Shown in pieces: positions 25,983 to 34,878 of a stretch of 64,000 bases of DNA; the stretch's first letter is position 1; the number at the start of each line of letters is the position of its first letter. A program made the translations under genes and the position numbers. Source of the stretch: JAWSVE01 sp050633885 (GTDB taxonomy: Bacteria > Pseudomonadota > Gammaproteobacteria > Pseudomonadales > Cellvibrionaceae); NCBI GenBank assembly GCA_050633885.1, contig JBOEHK010000004.1:62001-126000 (forward strand), read 5' to 3'. Below the pieces are notes generated by a model. The model searched no databases. It was not told the origin of the DNA and saw nothing but the letters and a program-made list of their open reading frames with translations.

Positions 25983-26285
25983 GCCATTCCCCATTTTTCA
26001 AAACTATGTATTGTACTATTACAATACATAGTTGTTTATCAGAAGTGAATAAATGTGAACTGAATTTACTTCTTTAGGCTTGGTTTTCTCTGAGTATAAA
26101 CAACTTTGCTACGGAGATAGTAAAGATGTTTATTGCGTGAGTGGTTTATACTTCGTGATGCACTGACATATATTGCTTGAGGACGGTGAGAAGCCGTGTC
26201 ATTGGCTTTATTTGAGCCAATAAAGCCATTTACAGGCTTAATACAATACCAAAACAGGATCATTGAAAAAGGAATAGGGGGTTCA
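25983..26285. other. Divergent intergenic region between M48 protease gene and lipoprotein gene
   Basis: Holds the long palindrome at 26002-26033. The remainder is AT-rich with no ORF I can support. Confidence 0.5.
26002..26033. promoter_or_regulatory. Perfect 13-bp inverted repeat upstream of M48 protease gene
   Basis: AACTATGTATTGT and ACAATACATAGTT surround a 6-nt spacer, with no mismatch. It sits 19 bp before the protease ATG, just ahead of its ribosome-binding site. It could be a repressor operator or a translation-controlling hairpin. It lacks the T run of a terminator. Confidence 0.65.
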
Positions 26286-27890
26286 ATGAAAACATATACA
26301 GTAAAAATAGCTGTTCTACTGATCGTGCTATTGAGTTTAGAAGCTTGCACTTATTTAAAGTATTCAAATAAACAATCGCAATATGCCCGCCAGCAAAAAT
26401 TAGATCCTTCTCAAAGCAATTTAAGGCGAATGATTGACCAGCAAAATTTTGCGATTATAGGCTCTACAGTAGATTCACTATCTCTGTATGCCCCCCCTGT
26501 CGAGACAATGGCCGTTGTGGCTTTTTCAGATCAGTTTAAAAAATCTGAACAAGTGGATGTCATGCATGATGTGACGTCGGGGACTTATTTTGGGCTTGAT
26601 TTACCTGAAGGTGAATATGAGCTTATTGTTATGTCTGACTTTGATGTTAATGGCGTCTATAGCAGTCAAGAAGCCATTGGGCGATTAAGCATTTCAGTGT
26701 CAGAAGAAAAAAATCCTGAAAAAGTGATTCAAGGTGTTGAAATATCGCTTGTTGAAAAGTTCTCGTTAGACTTTCCTGTCTCAATTGATGTTGTTAAGTC
26801 TGGCAATGAGAAAAAATCATTTTTCTATCCTGCGGGCACTATCCGAAATTTAGAGGATCCTATTTTCTCACCAGAGATGTCTACATTAGGGTTGTATGAT
26901 CCCTCTGCTTTTTTTGATCAAGCCCCTACATTGTTTTACGCGCTAGAAGAAGATATTGCTTATAAAATTCCAGTGGTTTTTGTGCATGGAATTAGCGGCA
27001 GTGCGCGAGAATTTACAACACTCGTTAGCAAAATGGATAGAAATAAATACAAGCCTTGGTTTTTTCATTATCCCTCTGGCGCCGATTTACAGCAAATGGC
27101 TGAAGTGTTTCATAAAATATTTTTAGATGGGAAGTTGATTCCATCTGAAGAGGAAATCCCTTTAGTCGTGGTTGCCCATAGTATGGGTGGCCTTATTGTG
27201 AGAGAAGCTTTAAATTTAACGGACGAAACGGCAGAAAGAAAAATACTGTTTGTTAGCTTGGCTTCCCTTTATGGCGGTCATCCTGCGGCCTCTATGCTAG
27301 ATAATGTGAGTGGTATGGTGATGCCATCATGGAAAAATCTTAATCCCAATAGTGATTTTATGACAGATTTGTTCCGTAGAAAATTACCTAAAAATATTGA
27401 ACATCGTTTGTATTATGCTTTTGATAATGGCACTGGGATTGCTATTGGTGAGAATAGCGATGGCGTTGTTCCATTAAGTAGTCAGCTTCACCCCTCCGCT
27501 CAACAACAAGCCGCATTTCAATTTGGATTTAATGCTACTCATACGAGTATCCTCGTTGAAGAGGAACCTGTGGCGACTGTGATAAAAGATATTGAAAGTA
27601 TTGATAGTAAAATACCTGAAGATCATACCATGCATATATTAAAAGGTGGTTTTACACCCAAGTCTGCAAAGGATTTGTCTGACAAAGATTTGTTTTATTT
27701 GAAAACTTATGGGTGTTATATGGAAGCGTTAGTTTCGGAGAGATTACAAGTGATAGGCCCTATCCAAAAGATAGCTGTATCAATGATGAAAGGAGAGGTT
27801 CCAGCTGTTTATGATTTTGCATCAACATGGCAAAAATTTGTAAAGTACGAAAAAAATAATTTGAAAGATACGGTTTCCATCTGTCACTAA
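26286..27890 (+). CDS. Lipoprotein with alpha/beta hydrolase (PGAP1/lipase-like) domain
   Basis: The ATG at 26286 gives a classic lipoprotein signal (MKTYTVKIAVLLIVLLSLEAC, lipid-modified Cys21), 534 residues. An earlier in-frame ATG at 26196 would bury the signal. The N-terminal 200 residues look beta-rich (carboxypeptidase-regulatory-like: LYAPPVETMAVVAFS, TYFGLDLPEGEYELIV). The hydrolase domain follows: IPVVFVHGISGSAREF, the nucleophile AHSMGGLIVREAL and a downstream DNGTGIAIGENSDGVVPLSS (acid) with a His at ATHTSIL. It probably hydrolyses a lipid or ester on the cell surface. It is paired with the DUF2339 gene 42 bp downstream. Confidence 0.8.
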   Translation: MKTYTVKIAVLLIVLLSLEACTYLKYSNKQSQYARQQKLDPSQSNLRRMIDQQNFAIIGSTVDSLSLYAPPVETMAVVAFSDQFKKSEQVDVMHDVTSGTYFGLDLPEGEYELIVMSDFDVNGVYSSQEAIGRLSISVSEEKNPEKVIQGVEISLVEKFSLDFPVSIDVVKSGNEKKSFFYPAGTIRNLEDPIFSPEMSTLGLYDPSAFFDQAPTLFYALEEDIAYKIPVVFVHGISGSAREFTTLVSKMDRNKYKPWFFHYPSGADLQQMAEVFHKIFLDGKLIPSEEEIPLVVVAHSMGGLIVREALNLTDETAERKILFVSLASLYGGHPAASMLDNVSGMVMPSWKNLNPNSDFMTDLFRRKLPKNIEHRLYYAFDNGTGIAIGENSDGVVPLSSQLHPSAQQQAAFQFGFNATHTSILVEEEPVATVIKDIESIDSKIPEDHTMHILKGGFTPKSAKDLSDKDLFYLKTYGCYMEALVSERLQVIGPIQKIAVSMMKGEVPAVYDFASTWQKFVKYEKNNLKDTVSICH

Positions 27891-27932
27891 TAAATGCGTG
27901 ATAGTTTATCTCCATTATTTGCTAAGGATTAT

Positions 27933-30803
27933 ATGAGTATTATTGTTGGCGTTATTATCGGATTCTTTGCTGGGGTGATATTACTTGGGTTCCCTGAGGG
28001 AGTAGTCGGTGCTATTACAGGGTGGTTGGTTGGTAAAGTTCTTGAGCAGTCGGATAAAATAAAAAGGCAAGATGAGCAGCTCCGGCTGATTTCTAAATCA
28101 ATTCAAAATATACATCTTGCTAATGTTGATGAAAGAAATGATGCTAAATCTGACAATAGAGTTGAGGGGCCTACCACGGTCAATGATCATCAAGAATTTA
28201 AATCGGCTGATGAATCCATACAAAAAGCGACTACTCAAAAAATACTGAACGAAAACAAAGAGGAATTAACCGTAATTTCGCCTGCTGTTTCTTCTACTCT
28301 TTTTTCTAGAAAGACTTTACCGTTATCAGATGATATTGATGATACGCAACAAGCACATTATCAAAAAGCTATTCAGAGGTCCGTTCAAACATCGAGTCTA
28401 CAAAATAAGCAAGAGCTAGGGAATCAAAACGATCGTAAAGGAAACGCCGATAAAGAAACCATTTCAACATCATATTCTGGTCTAAAGCTTGATATTCAAC
28501 TCCCTGAATTTGTTAATAGTTTAATAGAAAAAACCAGCGTGATGACAAAGATCGGTGTTGTTATTTTATTTTTTGGCGTTGCCTTCTTGTTAAAGTATGC
28601 ATCAGAAAATGTGTCTGTTTCGATAGAGGTAAGGCTTTTAGGTGTGGTTGCTGGCGGGCTCTTATTGTTTCTTGTTGGTTGGAGAATGAGAAATTCTCGT
28701 CCTAGTTTTTCTGTTCTGTTGCAAGGTGCTGCCATTGGCGTTTTGTATCTCGTGACGTTTGCTGCAATGAAGATGTATTCAGTAATATCGCCATCGCTTG
28801 GTTTTGGCTTGCTGTTTGTTCTTTCCTTGATTGCTGCTTTATTATCTGTAAAGCAAGATGCTAAATCTTTAGCAATATTTGGAATACTAGGAGGCTTTTT
28901 GTCTCCTATTTTAGCCTCAACAGGAAGTGGTAGCCATGTGATGTTGTTTGGTTATTACGCCATTTTAAATCTCGGTATCTTATCTATTGTTTGGTTTAAA
29001 GCGTGGCGATCGTTAACGTTAATGGGTTTTGCATTTACGTTTATTATTAGTAGCGTTTGGGGTGTGACGCAATACAGTGCTGAGTTGTTCGCCAGTACAG
29101 AGCCATTCTTACTGTTATATTTTGTTTTTTATGTGGCAGTGGTCATGATTTTCGCTTTACGAAAACAGTGGGCCCATAACAATGTTCTCGATGGGCCACT
29201 GGTTTATGGTACGCCGGTTATCGTGTTTGCTTTGCAGAGTGTGTTGGTTGAGCGCTTTGAATACGGTTTAGCTTGGAGCTCTTTAGGTTTCGGATTATTT
29301 TATTTGTTGGTTGTCGCAGCACGATGGCGATTATTTAGTGAGCGTTCAATATTACTACGAGAATCTTTTTTAGCCATCGGCTGTATTTTTGTATCGCTCT
29401 CTATTCCGTTTGCATTTGATTATGATGTTTCTGCATTGCTCTGGGCGCTAGAGGGAGTTGGGGCTTTATGGCTGGCTGTACGACAACAAAGAATTTGGGG
29501 TTGTCTCTTAGCCATTCTTGCGCAAATCGGTGCAGGTGTTTTTTGGATTTTAGATCTGCCCGATGCTGGTGAGCAACTGTTTTTCAATCCGGCCTATTTA
29601 ACCGCGGCCGGTATTTCTTTGGTTGGTTTCTTTGCTGCTTTACTGCTTCGTAATGAAGCAAGTAAAACATGGGCTGCTAAGTATCCGTTTGGAAGTTTAT
29701 CGAACGGACTACTCTGTTGGGCTGTACTGTGGTGGTTTGTTGGAGGATTGTGGCAACTTGAAGCTCATATCGATAAGCAGTTTGCTATCAGTGCTACTTT
29801 AATTTTTGTAGCGCTTTCATGCTTAGTTTTACAGATACTGCGAAAACGTTTTAAATGGGATGAATTAACACCTATCTTGTTTATGTTGTTACCTGTTATC
29901 TGCTTGCTTGCGTTGGCCAGCGATTTCTTTATTGACCATCCTTCAGAGAATTATGGGTGGTTAGCATGGCCTTTAACCATTGCTTGTCTATATTGGATGT
30001 ATAACAAAGCTAATTTATTTGTAGGGAAGTTAAAATCATTTGAGCGGCTTTGGCATGGAGTGACCTTTCTCCTCGGCGTACTATTGGTGAGCTGGGAGGC
30101 TTGGTGGCAAATCAATGAAGTGACATATAATCCCGTTTGGCAAAATATAGGTGTTGGCCTTGTTTCACTTTGTGCCATTTGGTTGATTTTGAAAATTCGT
30201 TTTTGGAAAATGGACGTTAATTCGTTGTATCAAGAAACTGTTGCAGGTATTTTATTTGTCGTATTGTTTTTGAATTTTATTAGCTGTTGTTTCTTGATTC
30301 CTAATGTTAAACCACTGCCTTATATTCCATTGCTAAACCCGCTGGGCTTGTGGCAAATAGCGATTATCTTATCTGCTGCTTATTGGTGGAAAAATCATTT
30401 CAGAGAAACTAAATTTATTCCCGACGTAAAAACAGGATGGATTGCATTAGTCGGATTGCTGTTTATCTTTCTCAATACATTATTACTGAGAACGTTACAC
30501 GTCTTCGCCGATATTCCTTTTGCATCACATGCTTTGTTTAATAACGATCTAGTCCAAATGTGTATTTCAATTTTCTGGGCGATGCTTGGTATAGGGTTAT
30601 TTGTTTTGGCGAAAAGGTTTGTCAAAAAAGAATTCTGGATTTTGGGTGTCGTATTATTTTCAGTGGTTGTATTAAAACTATTTGTGATCGACCTTGCTAA
30701 CAGCGGCACAGTTGAACGTATCGTGTCATTTATTGCGGTAGGGTTGTTGTTACTTGGAGTAGGGTACATCAAGCCAGAAATGGCTTTGGGCGAAAAAAAA
30801 TAG
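27933..30803 (+). CDS. DUF2339 multi-pass membrane protein
   Basis: The ATG at 27933 has AAGGA six bases upstream and yields 956 residues. An alternative at 27894, 3 bp after the previous stop, adds 13 residues. One N-terminal membrane helix is followed by a hydrophilic linker of about 150 residues, then LPEFVNSLIEKTSVMTKIG and some 24 hydrophobic helices to the C-terminus, the layout of DUF2339 (PF10101). The function of the family is unknown. Large membrane proteins of this kind are suspected of moving or sensing a hydrophobic substrate. It probably forms an operon with the upstream lipoprotein hydrolase. Confidence 0.85.
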   Translation: MSIIVGVIIGFFAGVILLGFPEGVVGAITGWLVGKVLEQSDKIKRQDEQLRLISKSIQNIHLANVDERNDAKSDNRVEGPTTVNDHQEFKSADESIQKATTQKILNENKEELTVISPAVSSTLFSRKTLPLSDDIDDTQQAHYQKAIQRSVQTSSLQNKQELGNQNDRKGNADKETISTSYSGLKLDIQLPEFVNSLIEKTSVMTKIGVVILFFGVAFLLKYASENVSVSIEVRLLGVVAGGLLLFLVGWRMRNSRPSFSVLLQGAAIGVLYLVTFAAMKMYSVISPSLGFGLLFVLSLIAALLSVKQDAKSLAIFGILGGFLSPILASTGSGSHVMLFGYYAILNLGILSIVWFKAWRSLTLMGFAFTFIISSVWGVTQYSAELFASTEPFLLLYFVFYVAVVMIFALRKQWAHNNVLDGPLVYGTPVIVFALQSVLVERFEYGLAWSSLGFGLFYLLVVAARWRLFSERSILLRESFLAIGCIFVSLSIPFAFDYDVSALLWALEGVGALWLAVRQQRIWGCLLAILAQIGAGVFWILDLPDAGEQLFFNPAYLTAAGISLVGFFAALLLRNEASKTWAAKYPFGSLSNGLLCWAVLWWFVGGLWQLEAHIDKQFAISATLIFVALSCLVLQILRKRFKWDELTPILFMLLPVICLLALASDFFIDHPSENYGWLAWPLTIACLYWMYNKANLFVGKLKSFERLWHGVTFLLGVLLVSWEAWWQINEVTYNPVWQNIGVGLVSLCAIWLILKIRFWKMDVNSLYQETVAGILFVVLFLNFISCCFLIPNVKPLPYIPLLNPLGLWQIAIILSAAYWWKNHFRETKFIPDVKTGWIALVGLLFIFLNTLLLRTLHVFADIPFASHALFNNDLVQMCISIFWAMLGIGLFVLAKRFVKKEFWILGVVLFSVVVLKLFVIDLANSGTVERIVSFIAVGLLLLGVGYIKPEMALGEKK

Positions 30804-30821
30804 TTAATTGTATTACTGAAA

Positions 30822-30881
30822 TACCGGCCTAATTATTTATATGATTTAAAAAGATCAGCGAAATAAATAATTAAACCGGTA
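30822..30881. terminator. Long AT-rich hairpin between DUF2339 gene and beta-helix gene
   Basis: TACCGG..TAATTATTTAT at 30822-30840 pairs with ATAAATAATTA..CCGGTA at 30863-30881 (17 of 19 positions). It sits between convergent genes and probably terminates both, although it lacks a clean T run. Confidence 0.5.
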
Positions 30882-30931
30882 ATAAGGTTTTTGTAACTTA
30901 TGTGTTAAATACTTGGTACTAAAAATTGCAT

Positions 30932-32056
30932 TTAGAAATCACTACAATTGATGACATCGCTTGCTCCGCCTGGGCCGTTTCCAGAAAATGCACCGGGTAA
31001 AGTTCCTGGGCCATTAGATACCATATAGGCAGTAGTGGGGTGACAATAGAGTGCGAATGTGGAATTGTTATTGAATGTATTATTGGTATCAGCAAATGTG
31101 ACACTAGTATTTTTTAACGAATATATGCCTATGTTTTGATTACTGATAGTGTTGCCACTACCATTTTCCGTGGTGAGGAAGTGTAGAACACTGTTGGTAA
31201 CGATATAGAATCCGACGTTACTATTTCCGCTTACACTTGAATCCCGTACTTGAACAATACTTCCTGAGGCTGCAGCAATACCAGTATTGTTCGCTGTGAT
31301 AGTCACTCCAGTACCAGAAGAACCATCAGATCGAGTACTTGTTAAATATACTGTGCCGCCAGTTTGTGAAACAACTCCCGTAGCGTTAAGTTCAACGGTT
31401 GTGTTGTCTCTTATAGTCATAGTCCCGTTAATATTTGCGAGAACACCTGAGTTAGTATTGTCGTGAATACGCGATTGACTCACCTCAACACTGGATGAGT
31501 CTACAGAGACCACGCCAAATGTAGCGAGACTAATATCGGATCGATTAATTGAAAGCTGTGAACCTTTTGCTGCTATAAGTCCATAAAGTCCGCCATTAAA
31601 ATTAAGATCATTAACTTGAATATTCCCTGCACCTCGACTGACAGCAAATAGCGCGATATTTGGATCTAACGCCTCAAGGCCAGCAGATGCGTCAGTACCG
31701 TTGAAAGTCACATTACTACGGCTGACAACAATGTTCTCGATACAAGTTCCTGAAATATTTAGAGTTAATGGTGAGCTAGAATTTACATATCGAGTTAATT
31801 CGGTCGATATCGAGTCACCAGCATCACAATTTATATTGACACTTTCGGGAAGTTGAGCATCAAGAACACTACTTAAATCTTGCTCTAACTGGTTAACACT
31901 TTTCTTGAGCTTTCTCACTTTCTTTTTTAAGGCTTTAAACTCTTCTTGAGTCACTTTTTTATTGTTTTCGGAAAAAGCGGCTGAAGATAACCCACAAATA
32001 ATAAAGCTGCTGAGCATAATTAAAATCGTCGTGATTTTTTTTCTGTCGTATTTCAT
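30932..32056 (-). CDS. Secreted right-handed beta-helix protein with coiled-coil stem
   Basis: A 374-residue protein. Sec signal peptide (about 1-29, ending SSAAFS), then a Lys-rich coiled coil (EEFKALKKKVRKLKKSVNQL, about 37-65), then a long run of parallel beta-helix repeats with Asn/Ser ladders (SRSNVTFNGTDASA, GSQLSINRSDISLATFG, NTSVTFADTNNTFNNN). This fold is typical of NosD/pectate-lyase-like or adhesin proteins. No active-site Asp cluster is evident, so a binding or structural role is as likely as an enzymatic one. Two Cys pairs (INCDAGD with GTCIEN, and YCHP with INCSDF) may cap the helix. The ribosome-binding site is AAGGA, seven bases from the ATG. Confidence 0.75.
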   Translation of the reverse strand: MKYDRKKITTILIMLSSFIICGLSSAAFSENNKKVTQEEFKALKKKVRKLKKSVNQLEQDLSSVLDAQLPESVNINCDAGDSISTELTRYVNSSSPLTLNISGTCIENIVVSRSNVTFNGTDASAGLEALDPNIALFAVSRGAGNIQVNDLNFNGGLYGLIAAKGSQLSINRSDISLATFGVVSVDSSSVEVSQSRIHDNTNSGVLANINGTMTIRDNTTVELNATGVVSQTGGTVYLTSTRSDGSSGTGVTITANNTGIAAASGSIVQVRDSSVSGNSNVGFYIVTNSVLHFLTTENGSGNTISNQNIGIYSLKNTSVTFADTNNTFNNNSTFALYCHPTTAYMVSNGPGTLPGAFSGNGPGGASDVINCSDF

Positions 32057-32551
32057 TTGAGCGTCCTTTTGGGAAGTGAATATGTTTATTGTTATTTAAG
32101 CTGAATGCTATATTGACGTTTTTGAGTAGAAGCATCTTGCCGAGAAATATTACACCGATTTTATAGTGTTGTTATAGAACTTTATGTTTTAATTAAAGGC
32201 TCATGATAACGACAAAGAAGTATTATTAATCGATGCTCTGCACACATTGCCGCTGTATTTTTGGCATGTTATTCAACATCTTGCTGCTCATATCATCATC
32301 TAAAGATCACAGCTATTTTGAAATATTCAATACTATTGATAAACGCCAATTTACATTGGTTAATTAATTTTTTGATTTTGATATTTCTACATCACATTAT
32401 TATTGATCTTCTTCTGGTTTAAGTGCTCTATACGCATGAGTTTTATGATGACACGCAAAAAATACCCTGAATATTATTCAGCTTTAAGAAATTAAATAAT
32501 TTTTTATGAACACTTGAAAGTCAATGAATCAGATAATCAATTAAGGAATGA
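32057..32551. other. Intergenic region between beta-helix gene and GFA-family gene
   Basis: A 495-bp divergent AT-rich region. I see no ORF with a ribosome-binding site, no repeat of note and no clear promoter. Confidence 0.5.
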
Positions 32552-32947
32552 ATGGTGAGACAAGTCGGTAATGTCAAAATCAAAAGCAAACATAAAGCTA
32601 GATGCCATTGTGGTTCAGTAGAGCTGGAGTTGTTTTTACCAAATGGTGTTGAAAATCCACGTCGATGTGATTGTTCTATTTGTCGAAGAAAGGGAGCTGT
32701 CGTTGGCTCAGTTGATTTATCAGGAATAAAAATAATTAAAGGGAAAGAATATTTGAAGCTTTATCAGTTCAATACAAATACAGCCAAGCATTATTTTTGT
32801 TCTAACTGCGGTATTTATACGCATCATCAGAGACGCTCAAACCCAACTGAATATGGTTTTAATATTGGTTGTTTAGAAGGCGTTAATCCATTTGATATTG
32901 CGAATGTGCCGATAAATGATGGAGTGAATCATCCTGCAGATAGGTAG
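32552..32947 (+). CDS. GFA-family (glutathione-dependent formaldehyde-activating-like) zinc protein
   Basis: A 131-residue protein with the Mss4-like zinc fold of the GFA family: CHCGSVELEL, CDCSICRRKGA, and FCSNCGIYTHHQRRS. The cysteine pairs hold structural and catalytic zinc. The founding member was proposed to speed the formaldehyde-glutathione adduct, but most family members have unknown substrate. A weak AAGGA precedes the ATG at 32552. It stands alone, convergent with aceA and separated from it by a shared terminator. Confidence 0.85.
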   Translation: MVRQVGNVKIKSKHKARCHCGSVELELFLPNGVENPRRCDCSICRRKGAVVGSVDLSGIKIIKGKEYLKLYQFNTNTAKHYFCSNCGIYTHHQRRSNPTEYGFNIGCLEGVNPFDIANVPINDGVNHPADR

Positions 32948-32972
32948 AAGATTATTTTCGATGTCTAAAAAT

Positions 32973-33003
32973 AAAAAAGGCGATCAAATGATCGCCTTTT
33001 TTT
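32973..33003. terminator. Bidirectional terminator between GFA-family gene and aceA
   Basis: GGCGATCA pairs with TGATCGCC around AA, flanked by A6 and T7, so it works on both strands. Confidence 0.92.
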
Positions 33004-33026
33004 GTAGAACTTTTTCGATGTAACGA

Positions 33027-34619
33027 TTAATCGAATTGGTTCATTGTGTTGTCTTCACCGGAAGCTTTAAGCGCGGCTTCGCCTGCGAAGTATTCTTTGT
33101 GGTCATCACCGATATTAGAACCAGCCATGTCTTGATGCTTAACGCAGTCTAGACTTTGACGGATTTCTTTACGTTGTACACCAGCAACATAAGCCAACAT
33201 ACCTTCAGCACCGAAGTAGCCTTTAGCCAAATTATCAGTAGACAATGCAGCCGTGTGATAAGTTGGAAGCGTGATGAGGTGATGGAAGATTCCCGCTTCA
33301 CGAGCTGCGTCTTTTTGGAAGTTTTGGATTTTAACGTCCGCTTCTTTCGCAAGTTCACTATCGTCATAACTCACGTTCATTAAGTCATTACGGTCGTAAG
33401 CAGAAACATCTTTGCCAGCTTCTTTCATGGCGTCAAACGCTTGTTGTCGGAAGCTTAACGTCCAGTTGAAAGACGGAGAGTTGTTGTAAACCAATTTCGC
33501 ATTTGGAACAACTTCGCGGATTTTGTTAACCATTTCTGCGATTTGTCCAACGTGTGGTTTTTCAGTTTCGATCCAAAGAAGATCAGCACCGTTTTGCAGT
33601 GAAGTAATGCAGTCAAGAACAACACGGTCGATACCTGTTCCTTTTCTAAATTCGAAAAGGTTTGAGGGTAAACGCTTAGGGCGTACCAGTTTGCCATCAC
33701 GGTTAATAACAACATCGCCATTTTTCATAGATGACGCATCAACTTCTTCAACATCTAAGAAGCTATTGTACTGATCACCTAAATCGCCAGGAGTACGTGT
33801 AACAGCGATTTGCTTAGTAAGGCCAGCACCTAGTGAATCTGTACGAGCAACGATGACACCATCATCAACACCTAATTCTAAAAACGCGTAACGAACAGCG
33901 TTGATTTTCGCTAGGAAATCTTCATGAGGAACGGTTACTTTACCGTCTTGGTGGCCACATTGTTTTTCATCAGACACTTGGTTTTCAATTTGAATACAGC
34001 AAGCACCGGCTTCAATCATTTTCTTGGCAAGTAAGTAAGTAGCTTCTGCATTACCAAAACCTGCATCAATGTCTGCAACGATTGGAACAACGTGAGTTTC
34101 AAAGTTATCGATTTGAGCAATTAACTCTTTTTCTTTTTTCGTGTCGCCAGCAGCTCGAGCAGCATCTAGGTCAGTGAAGATATGACGAAGTTCACGAGCA
34201 TCGGCTTGTTTTAAGAATGTATAAAGCTCTTCGATCAAACCAGATACAGATGTTTTCTCATGCATTGATTGATCAGGAAGAGGGCCAAAGTCCGAACGTA
34301 AAGCAGCAACCATCCATCCTGAAAGGTATAGGTATCTTTTGCTTGTTGTACCATGATGCTTTTTAACGGCGATCATTTTTTGTTGACCAACAAAACCATG
34401 CCAGCAACCTAATGACTGTGTGTACTGGCTGCTGTCAGCATCGTAGTCAGCCATGTCTTGACGCATAATTTTCGCAGTGTATTTTGCGATGTCTAGGCCC
34501 GTGTTGAAACGGTTTTGAAGACGCATGCGTACAGCGTTTTCAGGAGTGATTGCACTCCAAGTTTTGTTGCTGCCTGTGACAGACGCTAGCTCGTCTATTT
34601 GTTTTTGATAATCTGACAT
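33027..34619 (-). CDS. aceA: Isocitrate lyase
   Basis: A 530-residue isocitrate lyase of the long type found in Pseudomonas and Acinetobacter (E. coli 434). The active-site signature KQCGH with flanking EKQCGHQDGKVTVPHED is intact. The N-terminus carries W-x-x-I-T-P-E (SAITPENAVRMR). It splits isocitrate into glyoxylate and succinate, the first step of the glyoxylate shunt, for growth on acetate and fatty acids. The start at 34619 has AAGGA upstream. The divergent LysR gene and downstream-facing glcB point to a shunt locus. Paired AGCGCT hexamers lie in its leader. Confidence 0.96.
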   Translation of the reverse strand: MSDYQKQIDELASVTGSNKTWSAITPENAVRMRLQNRFNTGLDIAKYTAKIMRQDMADYDADSSQYTQSLGCWHGFVGQQKMIAVKKHHGTTSKRYLYLSGWMVAALRSDFGPLPDQSMHEKTSVSGLIEELYTFLKQADARELRHIFTDLDAARAAGDTKKEKELIAQIDNFETHVVPIVADIDAGFGNAEATYLLAKKMIEAGACCIQIENQVSDEKQCGHQDGKVTVPHEDFLAKINAVRYAFLELGVDDGVIVARTDSLGAGLTKQIAVTRTPGDLGDQYNSFLDVEEVDASSMKNGDVVINRDGKLVRPKRLPSNLFEFRKGTGIDRVVLDCITSLQNGADLLWIETEKPHVGQIAEMVNKIREVVPNAKLVYNNSPSFNWTLSFRQQAFDAMKEAGKDVSAYDRNDLMNVSYDDSELAKEADVKIQNFQKDAAREAGIFHHLITLPTYHTAALSTDNLAKGYFGAEGMLAYVAGVQRKEIRQSLDCVKHQDMAGSNIGDDHKEYFAGEAALKASGEDNTMNQFD

Positions 34620-34693
34620 GATCGATCCTTTAATATAGATAGATAGGTAAAAATCTGTTTTTAAATAATTATCGCTAAAAAACTCCTGTTGAA

Positions 34694-34713
34694 AGCGCTA
34701 CATTTTGAGCGCT
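34694..34713. promoter_or_regulatory. Paired AGCGCT hexamers in the aceA-lysR intergenic region
   Basis: AGCGCT occurs at 34694-34699 and 34708-34713, 14 bp apart, on the aceA side of the divergent region. Upstream of it on the aceA strand is TATACT, a possible -10. Such spacing could suit a dimeric regulator, but no binding protein can be assigned. Confidence 0.35.
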
Positions 34714-34878
34714 ATCAATGAGAATAGTATAGCGGGGACCAAAAAAACGACGGATGTGAAATTTTGATTGTGGGAGTCTATAAACTGTGCAATGATTTAG
34801 CTAATTTATACTTTTTATCTTCGGTATTGTTTACGTGAATTCTATTTCTTTGCTAATGATGAGAAAAAATCGACTATT

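Noticed and set aside
30395..30772. Minus-strand 125-residue frame inside the DUF2339 gene
   Set aside because: Antisense shadow of hydrophobic codons; Asn/Thr/Ile-rich composition and no motif.
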